Source: Gigaspora rosea | Taxonomy: Eukaryota > Glomeromycota > Glomeromycetes > Diversisporales > Gigasporaceae | Direction: 5' to 3' | DNA length: 64,000 nucleotides | Assembly (NCBI GenBank): GCA_003550325.1 | Contig: QKWP01001243.1 | Location: 43,955 to 107,954, forward strand | Shown here: positions 31,916-42,416 of the stretch, one piece after another | Position numbering within the stretch: position 1 is the first letter of the stretch | Layout: each line of letters begins with the position of its first letter | The notes under the pieces: model-generated | Seen by the model: only the letters and a program-made list of their open reading frames with translations | What the model was told of the DNA's origin: nothing | The model's database searches: none | Position numbers and translations under genes: made by a program

Positions 31916-33060
31916 TTCAATAACTTCATCAATATCGTTCCAAATATTATGAAATTTCACAGAAAAAATTTTGTGACCATACTATAATGGTTTGTAAAAT
32001 TTGAACGTATGTTATTTATGTAGCTTTAAAAAATCTAGCCTGTAATGGTGATTTTTCTGTCTTCATCAAAATTGAAAATTTTAGAAAATCCCGAATCTGG
32101 AAAGAAAATGAAAACTTGTTGTTAATCGATGAATATTTGACCAAATCAGCTGAAATTTTTTGGTAAACTCTCAAATACCTATCCTATCAGGTTACTTAAT
32201 TGATTTTTTAAGATTTCATTTTGAGAAAGTGCCTCCAGAATCAGTAGAAGTTTAGGGAAAACTTGTGAAAACGTATGCGTCTGAATTTACAAAAACGTTG
32301 ATATCTACATGAGTTTTCAACATTTTTTCATGAAATTTGAGATTCAAATGCTCTGAGATATGCCCTAAAAGGCTTGTTATAAAAATTTTTTTAGTTAGCA
32401 TAGTAAAATTTCTCGTAAATCATTGCCTAACAGTGGGTTATTTTGAAAACGTATCTAACAAAAAACTTGAAATTTTTCCTAATTTGTAAATAAATGAAAA
32501 AATTCAATAACTTCATCAATATCGTTCCAAATACCATGAGATTTCACAGGAAAAATTTTGTGACCATACTCTAATGGTTTGTAGAATTTGAACGTATGTT
32601 ATTATGTAGCTTTAAAAAATCTAGCCTGTAATGGTGATTTTTCCGTCTTCATCAAAATTGAAAATTTTAGAAAATCCCGAATCTGGAAATAAAATGAAAA
32701 ATCGTTGTTAATCAATGAATATTTGACCAAATGGGCTGAAATTTTTATAGTAAACTCTCGAAGACCTATTTTATCAGGTTACTTATATGATTTTTTGAGG
32801 GTTCATTTTGAGACAATGCCTCCGGAATCAGTAGAAGTTTAGAGGAAAACTTGTGAAAACGTATGCATCCGAATTTACAAAAACGTTGATATCTCCATGA
32901 GTTTTCAACATTTTTTCATGAAAATTGAGATTCAAATGCTCTGAGATATGCGCTACAAGGCTTGTTATAAATTTTTTTTTAGTTAGCATAGTAAATTTCT
33001 CGTAAATCATCGCCGAATAGTGGGTTATTTTGAAAACGTATCTAACAAAAACTTGAAATT
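31916..33060 (+). repeat. Tandem duplication, 587-bp period
   Basis: Two head-to-tail copies (31916-32502 and 32503-about 33060) start with TTCAATAACTTCATCAATAT and stay about 93-95% similar by eye. Each contains CCTCCRGAATCAGTAGAAGT and GTTGATATCTMCATGAGTTT. No long reading frame is kept, so the unit is probably non-coding or an old gene fragment. Flanked by AT-rich DNA (31498-31915) with repeated CCAGATTTTTGATG words. Confidence 0.8.
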
Positions 33061-33468
33061 TTATTTACTAATTTGTAATTTAAAATTTATCAATTTGTAA
33101 ATTTATAATCAGATCAACATTTACTAATTTGTAAATTTAAAATTTACCAATTAAATCACAATTTTTGTTTGACAAATTTTAATACTAAACTAAATAAATA
33201 TTGATCTTATTTATTGTATTTTACACACACAAATGAGTAATCAACTCGTGAGAAAATAAAAGTTAATGCACAAAATACTCAAAAATAAAATTTCAGTTAT
33301 ACGAAATTTTCTAAAATCAATGAGATGCGCATACAAAATTACAAATACTGGTTCAAAAATTTGGTATAAATTATATGAGTATATCTATTGTTCAATAAAT
33401 TAAACTTTTGCATAAATTCAAAAATCTTGTTTATAATTGAATTGTTAAAATTGAAATTATCAAATAAA

Positions 33469-33789
33469 TTAACTATAGTTTTCAATAAATTTGTTAAATT
33501 CTTCGAAATTTGCTACTTTGTAAAGGTTTCGTTCATCTTCTGTAACTTGCAGTACAATTTTAAAAGCATTATTTGATTTTGTTAACTCTTCAATTGTTTT
33601 GGTTGATTGATTTAATTCATTTATTAATTCTTCAATTCTTTTTTGTAATGCAGTATTTGCTTGGTTCAAATCATTTTTGTCTTGCAATAATACGATATTG
33701 CGCTGAGTAACATCTTGCATTTCATTTAATAAATTTTTATATTTTTGATTTAAAATTTCGCTGCCTGTTAACTCTTGTTGGTCAGCCAT
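33469..33789 (-). CDS. Small coiled-coil protein, 106 aa
   Basis: ATG start, MADQQELTGSEILNQKYKNLL..., with heptad-like spacing of Leu/Ile through residues 10-70 (NQANTALQKRIEELINELNQ) and a short C-terminal tail. Composition is ordinary for a protein, not for AT-rich junk, and the start has A-rich upstream sequence. Family not recognised. It may be a single-exon gene or an exon. Confidence 0.5.
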   Translation of the reverse strand: MADQQELTGSEILNQKYKNLLNEMQDVTQRNIVLLQDKNDLNQANTALQKRIEELINELNQSTKTIEELTKSNNAFKIVLQVTEDERNLYKVANFEEFNKFIENYS

Positions 33790-33925
33790 TTTTAGGTTTA
33801 AAAATAACTTGTTCTTTAAAAAAAATTCTAAATTAATTTTTTTAAACTTTAGAGTGAATTCTTTACAATTTTATATTTTTTTTAAAAATAATAATTTTTA
33901 AAAACAAATACAAATCAAATACATC

Positions 33926-34110
33926 AGGAGTATCAAATATTTCTTATGATTCAACAAAAAAAGCTTGGGTTTACCAGAAATATAAAGACAATATAAAACA
34001 TAGAAAGTGATTCTATGGTAAAAAAAATAACAAAAATTTATTCAAACAAGCAATTAATTACAAACTAAAATATGAAAAAATGTGGCTTAGCAAAAATAAA
34101 CTATAAATAC
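33926..34110 (+). pseudogene. Possible AP2-like DNA-binding domain remnant
   Basis: The frame SGVSNISYDSTKKAWVYQKY then KDNIKHRK, a TGA, then FYGKKNNKNLFKQAINYKLK has the G-V ... W-V ... F ... A-x-x-x-Y/L layout of AP2-type DNA-binding domains found in homing nucleases and expanded in some fungi. One in-frame stop. Resemblance only; low certainty. Confidence 0.35.
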
Positions 34111-34141
34111 CTCAATTGTCACCTTCTTTTAGTAATTTAAA

Positions 34142-34468
34142 ATGAAAATCAGTAAAAGACAAATAAATTATTTTAAAAAAATACAAATTGAAACAAAAAG
34201 ATGGAAAGAATTTTATTCAAAAATTTATTATGAAAAAAAAGAAATTGCTTGGAATTTAGTTGATAATTTCAATAATATATCATTACTTAAACAAAATCAA
34301 ATCTTTCTACAAAATCCAAATCTTTATCAATATTTTATTAAAATAATTAATGAAATTCTTTTTTTCTGTAATCAATTAGAATTATCAAGTGATAAAATTT
34401 TGATAAAATATCAAAATATGAAAAATGAAATTTTAAATTCACAAACTTCAAATCAAATATATAATTGA
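34142..34468 (+). CDS. Helical basic protein, 108 aa, unknown
   Basis: Begins MKISKRQINYFKKIQIETKR and is predicted mostly helical (NQIFLQNPNLYQYFIKIINEILFF). The downstream frame at about 34935-35020 (INILIKNPELFEIIKSKIHEILFCYKKL) is a clear paralogue of its middle, so it belongs to a small local family. The AP2-like remnant just upstream may be part of the same gene. Function unknown. Confidence 0.4.
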   Translation: MKISKRQINYFKKIQIETKRWKEFYSKIYYEKKEIAWNLVDNFNNISLLKQNQIFLQNPNLYQYFIKIINEILFFCNQLELSSDKILIKYQNMKNEILNSQTSNQIYN

Positions 34469-34499
34469 TCTTGTTATAAAATACAGCAAATATCAATTC

Positions 34500-35240
34500 A
34501 AACCAGAATTATATTTAGAAATACCAGAACTTTTAAAGCCAATATCAAAAATATAAATTTTTTTGACAACTTGCTAATCAAATTAAAGGCAAAAATTATA
34601 TAGAAATTCTACAACCTATCTATAATAAAAATTATAAACAAACACCAAACTACCAAAATTTATTAATATTAAGTACAAGAAAACACTACAATCAATATTT
34701 CTTAGTAATGAAGATATAAATATATTATGTAATTGATTTAGTTTTAAGTTGGACAAGATTCAAATTCAAACCATATATGTTTCATTATAAACCTGTTTTA
34801 TTTCCTCTTATTGGACGATTAGATTAGAGTATTAATAAGATTGTTAGTCAATACAAATTAAAGTAAATAAACAAATTCAAAATTGCATAGCAATTTTGCA
34901 TANTACAATCAATATTTCTTAGTAATGAAGATATAAATATATTAATCAAAAATCCAGAACTTTTTGAAATAATCAAATCTAAAATTCATGAAATTTTATT
35001 TTGCTATAAAAAGCTACATATGTAAGAGACAAATCATGTAGTTATTTAATATAGAAAAATGATTCATGATATTGAGAAATCAAAGAACAAAAATAGTTTT
35101 GTAATTCGTTTAGCTTTGAGTTGGACAAGTTCAAATTCAAACCATATATGTTTCGTTATAAACCAGTTTTAATTCCTTTTATTGGACAATTAGATTATTG
35201 TTTTAATAAGATTGTTAGTCAATACAAATTAAAGTAAATA
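34500..35240 (+). pseudogene. Duplicated degenerate fragments of the same ORF family around a single-N join
   Basis: Two copies of one segment: 34688-34902 and 34905-35270 share TACAATCAATATTTCTTAGT and a later part encoding KFKFKPYMFRYKPVL-IPFIG and NKIVSQYKLK then stop (34760-34865; 35130-35234). The copies differ by a few percent and by a roughly 150-bp internal stretch. The N at 34903 separates them, so this may be two alleles or paralogues joined in assembly. Stops interrupt the frames. Confidence 0.5.
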
Positions 35241-35280
35241 AACAAACTCAAAATTGTATAGCAATTTTGTATATATACAC

Positions 35281-35465
35281 TTATTTTGCCAAAAGGCTTG
35301 AGAGGATTACGTGGCTTTGTCACGTTAAATTAATTAAACAAATAACCAGGCACAACTTAACGCCCTGCGGGGCATCCCACTTTTTTTTGCTCCGAGGCCA
35401 GTACTTGGTATGCCAGTCTCGGTTACCAGGCTGTAAGCCTGGTTAGTCTAGTTTGTTGTTAATAA
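35281..35465. repeat. GC-richer stretch with three perfect short hairpins
   Basis: Stands out from its AT-rich surroundings. It has ACGTGGCTTTGTCACGT (35310-35326), GCCCTGCGGGGC (near 35360) and ACCAGGCTGTAAGCCTGGT (35425-35443). It could be a structured non-coding RNA or a repeat end; no known RNA family was recognised and no frame is coding. Confidence 0.4.
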
Positions 35466-35687
35466 AAAATTAAATTTTTAAAATACTTTTATAATAATTA
35501 ATATAAATAAAAATTAGTTAATTGTATAAATTTTTAAAATACTTTTATTATGGTAAATATAAATAAAAAATTTGTTATATTATTCAACATACTAATGAGA
35601 AAATTTCTCATTTATAATAAATATTACATTATTTTGTACACTATTTAATTAGTTTTTTTTATTTTACTGCGTATGCTGCGCCACATT

Positions 35688-35766
35688 ATAAAGTTGTTAC
35701 ATTCTTCTTTTACTTATAGTAATTAAATCCTTAGTAGAGTAACGTAGTGATTATCCAATGTTACAA
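35688..35766 (+). repeat. Fragment of the 31291 MITE
   Basis: Direct, nearly identical copy of 31291-31366 (TTGTTACATTCTTCTTTTAY through GATTATCCAATGTTACAA). It stops abruptly at an ATGTTACAA that resembles the MITE terminus, suggesting an internally deleted copy. Confidence 0.65.
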
Positions 35767-35817
35767 TAATTATTAATTTAATTTAATTTTATATATTTAT
35801 AATAATAAATATTTATT

Positions 35818-36583
35818 GTCCTGCAGGCCGATAGCGTAGCGGTTACGCTCCCAGAATACAAATCGAAGGTTGCCGGTTCAAGTCCCCCCAGAGGCGATAA
35901 AGGAAAAATACCAGCCGGTTAAGGAAACTTGTGGACCCGCGGTTTGTCAGCTGGCCAGAAAATCAGAGGGCTTAATTAGGCAATTCCCATAGTTGGATTG
36001 CAGGTATGGCAGCTAGTATAGAANGTGGACCCGCGGTTTGTCAGCTGGCCAGAAAATCAGAGGGCTTAATTAGGCAATTCCCATAGTTGGATTGCAGGTA
36101 TGGCAGCTAGTATAGAACCTGCGGGCGGACTACTTAAATTAGGCACCAAAAGTGCACGTGTGGCTAGATGCGACCTCATCTATGGTCTGGGTCTTCCGTC
36201 GGCGTTTGCAGGTTTGCCTAAATTGGGTAGTTGCCGTTGTCAAATCTGTGGCGATGAAGTAAAACGAGCTAGAACCCGATTTGGATTAACTGAAGTCACG
36301 AGACGTAATGTGAGGCCGAAGTCTGAGAAGATACTACATGAACTCGTGGCGCAATCATTCTGAGGTAGTGTCCGTTTGTACCAACATCGTTCTGGTGGCG
36401 ATTGTCCAAAGGCGGTGATTGGGAGAGTAAAAGCTCGATGCCCACCAGGCATTTGGGCGGTCTGAAATAGGACTAGCCGGATATATGCTAACTTAAATAG
36501 TTTGATATGTAATTTGTCAATTGATAAATTAATAAAAATATTAATGCACTCGTTAAGCAACCGGTGCAAGTTTAAAAAAAAAA
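35818..36583 (+). mobile_element. Full-length SINE (copy C) with 17-bp target duplication
   Basis: tRNA-like head with A box TAGCGTAGCGG (35832-35842) and B box GGTTCAAGTCC (35875-35885), the pol III internal promoter. The core shared with 632-862 and 4555-4680 follows, then a unique 3' body, ending in an A-run at 36573-36585. AATAATAAATATTTATT flanks both ends (35801-35817, 36584-36600), the signature of LINE-driven retroposition. A 93-bp segment is exactly duplicated on either side of an N at 36024, an assembly artefact that lengthens the element. The open frame at 36100-36363 is SINE sequence. Confidence 0.85.
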
Positions 36584-36834
36584 AATAATAAATATTTATT
36601 TATTATTTATTATATAAATTTAGTATAATAGCTATTATATTGCAATATATATATATATATACTACTTTAAAATTTAGTGCTTTAGATTCATACTGGTTTT
36701 TAGTTTCTAGTTAATAAAAAGTTTAAGCTCTAGACACACACCGGTTTCCAGTTCCTAGTATATTCCATTTTTGTCACAGATCACATATAATTGGTTGATT
36801 TATATAAATTAAACCAAAATATATTTAATTTTTT

Positions 36835-37830
36835 TTAAACTTTGAGCAAAAGTATAAAAACAACTACCAAGTCAAATATGTTAAACTTTTTGTTTGAATT
36901 CTGTAGATCCAAAGATTTCAAAAAAAAAAGTTTATTAAATTTAATATAGTAGTTGCCAAAATATCTTTACTTAAAGTTTTAAAAAACTCAAAATGTCTAT
37001 CAAAATAAAAATAACCAAAATTTTCTAACTTTGAGCAAAGATATAGTGCAAATGGCTTTAACTCTAAAATTATATAACTTTGTTCACTTTTTTTAAAATT
37101 ATGTAATACAGAATAAGCCAATTAGATGGCTTGTTTTTTTTTTTTTTTAGAGAGCAAAGATTTTTTTTTGTTAAGTAAATAGCAAGTTTATATTTTTTTA
37201 TAAAAAGAGCATTTACTTTTTTTAGAGAGAGCATTTTTTAAATAGTTTTTTAAAAAGAGCTTTTTTTTTTTCTAGAAGATAATTTTTTTTTTTTTTAGAG
37301 AAAAAATTTTTTTTTTTAAAGAGTGAATATTTTTTTTGAGAAATATATATTTTTTTTTGAGAAAATTTTTTTTGCTAGCCTAAATAGCGAATTATATAAC
37401 TATATGCATTCTGATTAGCTTAAATTAAAAATATAAACATTTACATTTTTTTAATTTATTAATAAATTTTTAAATTTTAAAAGGCTATTGCTTTACTAGT
37501 TTTCAATTTATTAATAAATTTTTAAATTTTAAAAGGCTACTGCTCTACTAGTTTAGCTTTAAATTGAAATCTAAACTACACGTTTTATTTTTTAGAACAT
37601 AAAGAACAAAACTGTAAATTAGTTTTGCATTTTATAAATTTTTAAAAGAGGAGTAGTATTTTTTGTAAAACTATTTTTTGTATAAAGTTAAAGCCATTCA
37701 CACTATATTTTAACAACCACCAAGTCAAATTCAGTAAACTTTTTTTTGTTTAAATTATTTGTAAAAAAGATCTTTGATATCTTGCTTTTTAAAAAAGTTA
37801 TAAGAGATTAAAGTTTAGCAACTTTTATAG
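36835..37830. repeat. AT-rich block with imperfect inverted and direct repeats
   Basis: No gene. ACCAAGTCAAATWYRTTAAA recurs directly (36868, 37725). AGTGCAAATGGCTTTAACTC (37050) is inverted at 37685-37712. Homopolymer T runs with AGAGA lie at 37130-37370. Tandem copies of a 52-bp unit (TTTATTAATAAATTTTTAAA...GGCTAYTGCT) lie at 37448-37556. Confidence 0.5.
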
Positions 37831-39040
37831 TAAAGCAGAAATTTAATATAGACAATCGACTAAAGATCTGACTCAATAAATAATATATTCGAATATTCAT
37901 TGAATATTCAAATATTTGAATATATAATTTTTTCACTAAATAAATATCCAAATATTTAAAATTTCACTAAATATGTTCATTAAATATTCATTGAATATAT
38001 ATATATATAATTTTATAATTTTATTTTATTTTTTAATAATTTATTTGCAATTTTATTAGCTAATTTGAGTAAAATTTAAATATATTTAATATTTAATAAA
38101 GATGTTAATGATTCATTTAGTCTGGTTCTGGTTCAGTTCCAAGAAGTTCAAAAAAAAATGAACTGAACTGAAGTTCATGAACTTTAGTTTAACTTTAAAG
38201 TTTAAACTTGAGTTTGAACTTGAGTTTATAAACTCAAAGCATAAACTTCAAATTAGCTTTGAATTCAAACTTGAGTTTATGAACTAAGTTTATTTAATAC
38301 AAATAAATTTCTTTATATTTTTTACTTTTATATTAAATACATACAATATATACTTAGATATATTTAAATGTACCGAATATAATAAGTAACATAGTAGTGA
38401 CATCCTTTACAAGATTCTATTTACATATATATATTATTTGGTATAATCTACTTATATAAATAAGACTATATTTTATAGTTGAACTACTAGTTCATAAACT
38501 GGATTTCTAAACTAGTTTTATTAATTAAGTTATAAACTAAATTTATAAACCAAGTTATAAACTAGATTATAAAACTGTTTTAGAAACTACTAATTAATTT
38601 TTCTCTGAACAATCTACTAAAAAAACTAGTTTGAACTATTTTGACCCAGTTCATTTGAACCACTTAACGTCTCTAATATTTAATAAATATTTAGTAAATA
38701 TTCAAATATTCATTTAAATTTTTTGAACAAATATTTGAATACTAAAAAATTAAACAAATGAATATTTAGATGCTTATTTTTTAAATAAGTCAGACCTCTA
38801 CAATCAACCAATTAGATTAATGCCTAATCACATATATTCAATTTGATTGGCTAATATTTATTATTAAAAATTACTAAAAATAGTACAATATACAAACAAA
38901 TTATAATTAAAGAAGAATTAGAAATTAGGTATCTGTTTATTAAAAGGCTATACCACCCACAGCTCCACCCACCCCTTATCTGATTGAAATATTAGCCAAT
39001 TAAATTCAATTATAATAATATAGACCTGATTAAACAATTA
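37830..39040. other. AT-rich non-coding DNA
   Basis: Low-complexity runs: ATATTCAAATATT (37880-37990, 38690-38780) and GTTCATGAACTTTAGTTTAA type words (38100-38290, 38470-38660). Nothing gene-like. Confidence 0.5.
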
Positions 39041-39221
39041 GGGTTCTGCAATTTGATTTGACAAATATTTGATTTGATTTGAAAATTACTATTAAAAATT
39101 CAAATTCAAATCAAATTCAAATTTAAATATTTGAATCAAATCAAATTCAAATTAGGGTCAATTTGATTTGATCAAATTCAAATTGACCCAATATTTGATT
39201 TGATTTGAATTTGAGGAACCC
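39041..39221. mobile_element. TA-type MITE built of CAAATTCAAATC words, copy 1 (181 bp)
   Basis: Ends GGGTTCTGCAATTTGATTTG and GGGTTCCTCAAATTCAAATC are inverted, with TA on both sides (39039-39040, 39222-39223). Virtually the whole interior is made of AAATTCAAAT and its complement ATTTGATTTG. Copy 2 is at 42133-42414. Confidence 0.75.
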
Positions 39222-39902
39222 TATGAACAATAAACTCCCTATCTCTCTAAAAAATCAGCTAATTTTTGTCTTTCTCTTAACCAATCAAAACTTGTATTAT
39301 GTATATATTATCAATTACAGTTTGTATTATATATTTTAAATTTGGTATACTCTAAAAAAAAACAGATAGTTTTTGCTATCTGATACTGTATATATAATAC
39401 AGTATATCTTCTCAAAATTACTATATTAGTTTTATAATTCAAATTTGATAACCTGCCTAGTGTTCTGACCTGTCTCAAAAATTCTGCTCTAGGTTACCCA
39501 CTTGGGTGATCCAGGTAAGTACTGATAATAAAAAAATTCTGCTACAGGTTACCTGTGGGTGATCCACCCGAGTGACCTGGGTAAGTCCCAATAAAAAAAA
39601 AATTTTGCTATAGTACCTGTAATAAATTTGATCTAAATAATTTTATATCAGTTCCAAGATAATATACGTTTTTATTAGTCATATCAAAAACAAGATTCAA
39701 GTATGTGAAAAGCTCTAATATATAATAACTTCACTCTTCTAATAAAACTAATTGTCTGCTATAATTGCCTTGTACATTTTTACTAATTATTTTCATCATG
39801 TAAAATAAGGCATTTCTAAATGCAAAAATTAAGTCTCATGACTATAGAAGAAAATTTTATTTCAGGATAGGATGAAATTCACTAAGTTGATCAAGTCAGT
39901 TA

Positions 39903-40819
39903 GAGGAGTGACAAAAATCAGATGATTTTTTGGAAGGGAGTGGGTAAAAAAAGTTGAAATTATATATAAGAACCTGACTATATATAAGGTAGCCTGCCCT
40001 ATTTCCACAAACTTTTTTTTGCTACATACAAAACTTTTTAAAAAATAAATATCTTTTTATAAAATTATGTATATATAATCTATAATAATTTATTATTTAA
40101 ATATATAAAAATTAAACCAACTATATATGTATAATTTTTTTTTAGTTAATAAAAAAAATATCCTATAAATTTTGTAAAAATTTAAAAGTATGACCTATTT
40201 CCACAAATAGTAAACCAGATTTTGATCCATTGGCCCATTTTGAATGATTTAACTACCAAAATATCCATCTCAATAAGACGATTCCAATGAGCCTAAAATC
40301 ATCAAAATCTAATTACAGGATCCCAAGATAGTTCAACTTTTTTATAATAATAATATTATTATTTTAAAACTATAAAACACTATTGAAATCACTATTAAAA
40401 TCACACATAAGTTGAACGATCTCAGGATCCTGTGATTGGATTTTGATAATTTTGAGCTTGACAGAATCGTCTTATTGAGACGAACATTTTGGTAGTTAAA
40501 TCACTCAAAACAGATAAGTAGATCAAAAGTTATTAGCAATTCTATAAATTAGTTTATATACTAAATAACTAAATTGGGAACAAGCCTTTAAATAATCTTA
40601 AGATTCTGTAATCAAATTTTAGCAGTTATGGGCTTGTTTAAAATGTTTAACTAAAGTAATTATTAAAATAGTAAAGTTACCCCAAATAAAGCTAGTGAAT
40701 TAAAAGATATTTACTGTTCTTTACTGTTTGTGGAAATAGAGCAGGCTACCTTATATTAAGAAAGAGAGAGGGAGGTAGGCCTCTGATAAAAAATAATCAG
40801 GTGATTAATGACATGGTCC
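39903..40819 (+). mobile_element. Tourist/Harbinger-like MITE copy 2, interrupted
   Basis: Left part 39903-39987 and right part 40751-40819 together match the copies at 17851 and 41003. TTA flanks both ends (39900-39902, 40820-40822). The middle is displaced by the 763-bp foldback at 39988-40750, so that insertion is younger. Confidence 0.85.
39988..40750. mobile_element. Foldback element inside the MITE, GGTAGCCTGC ends
   Basis: 25-bp termini GGTAGCCTGCCCTATTTCCA / GGTAGCCTGCTCTATTTCCA with one mismatch. It sits in a TA-rich run, so the exact target duplication is ambiguous (TA or TATA). The interior has one direct (about 40218-40335) and two inverted (40410-40540, 40590-40690, decayed) copies of the module in the 10 kb foldback. 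No coding. Confidence 0.75.
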
Positions 40820-41002
40820 TTAAAAACTTATTATAAAACATTCTTGGGTTTAACTATGATAGTAGTCGTATTTATCGTTTTTGAAAAAAAATAGTTCAAA
40901 ATTGTTGCAAAAAACAAATTGTATTACTTTGTTCGTATAAGAATCTATACAAATAGGCAGGCTTGTATTAAAATATTTAATCTATCATCATGTTTTTAAT
41001 TA

Positions 41003-41153
41003 GGGGAGTAACAAAAATCAGGTGATTTTTTAGAGGGGGAGGGGGGTAAAAAAAGTTGAAATTATATATAAGAACCTGACTATTTATATATTAAAAAAGA
41101 GAGAGGGGGTAGGCCTCTGATAAAAAATAATCAGGTGATTAATGACACTGCCC
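41003..41153 (+). mobile_element. Tourist/Harbinger-like MITE copy 3 (151 bp)
   Basis: Same family as 17851-18002; TTA duplicated outside (41000-41002, 41154-41156). It lies only 183 bp from copy 2 in the same orientation. Confidence 0.85.
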
Positions 41154-41403
41154 TTATCTCAAAAACTAGATCATATAAAGATCTATAGATATGATGCAAA
41201 ATCCCCCTATTTTAATTCTGCTCATCAGTACCATATTGATCTTTTGTTATAGTATAGGAAATCATATAGCAGATCAATATAGTACTGGTATAGTACAGAG
41301 TTTAGATAATATTATATTAGTACTATATAATTCTGTTACAGTGCTATCGTTACATATAATATTAAAATGGATTTAGTATGGATGATCAGATTAGTATGTT
41401 ATA

Positions 41404-41496
41404 GGAGTGTAAAATACCCATTTTAAAATCTGTACTATACTGCTTTGGTTTTATATATTATTAAGCTTTAGTTTTTTAAAATTGGTATTTTACAGC
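41404..41496. mobile_element. 93-bp MITE, GTGTAAAATACC ends
   Basis: Inverted arms GTGTAAAATACCCATTTTAA and CTGTAAAATACCAATTTTAA with TA on both sides (41402-41403, 41497-41498). Confidence 0.5.
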
Positions 41497-42132
41497 TAAT
41501 ACCAGACTGATTAGCTTGCCCATGTATACTGATTTTAAAAAAACCCACCAAGTCAAATGTTAGAAAGATTTTATAATATTTGGATTTTAACTAATTTTGT
41601 ATTGGCATATTAGTATAAAATTGCTTAGATCATATACATGTATGCATGCGTGCAATGAAGAATCTGAACACGTATAAAAAAAGAAAAAAGTGAAAATATG
41701 CAAAAACTAGAAATTAATCATTTAAATCTTCAGTGGAATGTAATTTTTTTCTTAATATTTGCTAATATATTTGCTATTTTTATTAATCTTTTTATTTATA
41801 TGAATATGCTATCGTGACAAATTAGATTTATGCACAGATTATGATATTGCAGATATGAATGACCCATAAATCATCAAACGGGTGACCACCTGAGTAGTTA
41901 TAATTTTAATGGGTCACCCAGATCACCCGCGGGTGACCCGAGTGAGACCTACTTGGGTCAGAGCACTAAACTTATCATTTTTAATAACTGATACTCAAAA
42001 TATCAGATATCCTTAAGATATCAAATTTGTTAAGTAATATTAATTGATTTGATTAACTTAAATTTGACTAAATATATATGTCTGGCCAATTATATATTTA
42101 GACATAATTATGTGACTATTAGGCTATTAGTA

Positions 42133-42414
42133 GTGTTCCGCAATTTGATTTGATCTTCAAATATTTGAATCAAATATTTGATCAAATTCAAATTCAAATT
42201 TGACTATATTTGATTTGATTAAATTCAAATATGGCCAAATTTGATTTGATTTGACAAATATTTGATTTGATTTGAAAATTACTATTAAAAATTCAAATTC
42301 AAATCAAATTCAAATTCAAATATTTGAATCAAATCAAATTCAAATCAGGATAAATTTGATTTGATCAAATTCAAATTGATCCAATATTTGATTTGATTTG
42401 AATTTGAGGAACTC
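42133..42414. mobile_element. CAAATTCAAATC MITE, copy 2 (282 bp)
   Basis: Ends GTGTTCCGCAATTTGATTTG and GAGTTCCTCAAATTCAAATC, TA flanks (42131-42132, 42415-42416). It contains an extra internal block relative to 39041-39221; the last 180 bp align directly. Confidence 0.75.
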
Positions 42415-42416
42415 TA

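Larger units (their letters stand above)
39458..41968. mobile_element. hAT-like non-autonomous element 2 (GGGTGACCC family), 2511 bp
   Basis: Ends TAGTGTTCTGACC and TAGTGCTCTGACCC are inverted. Flanking octamers AACCTGCC (39450-39457) and AACTTATC (41969-41976) differ at three positions, all transitions, as expected for an aged 8-bp hAT duplication. GGGTGACCC-type palindromes lie just inside both ends (39490-39575, 41878-41950), as in 1084-3633. The interior is filled with later insertions (39903-40819, 41003-41153, 41404-41496), so the ancestral element was about 1.3 kb. No transposase seen. Confidence 0.6.

Noticed and set aside
35826..35900. Functional tRNA gene on the plus strand
   Set aside because: A and B boxes are present, but this is the head of a SINE with its own target duplication and A-tail.
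36100..36363. 87-codon ORF with basic composition
   Set aside because: It is the SINE body and core; the same core occurs inverted elsewhere.
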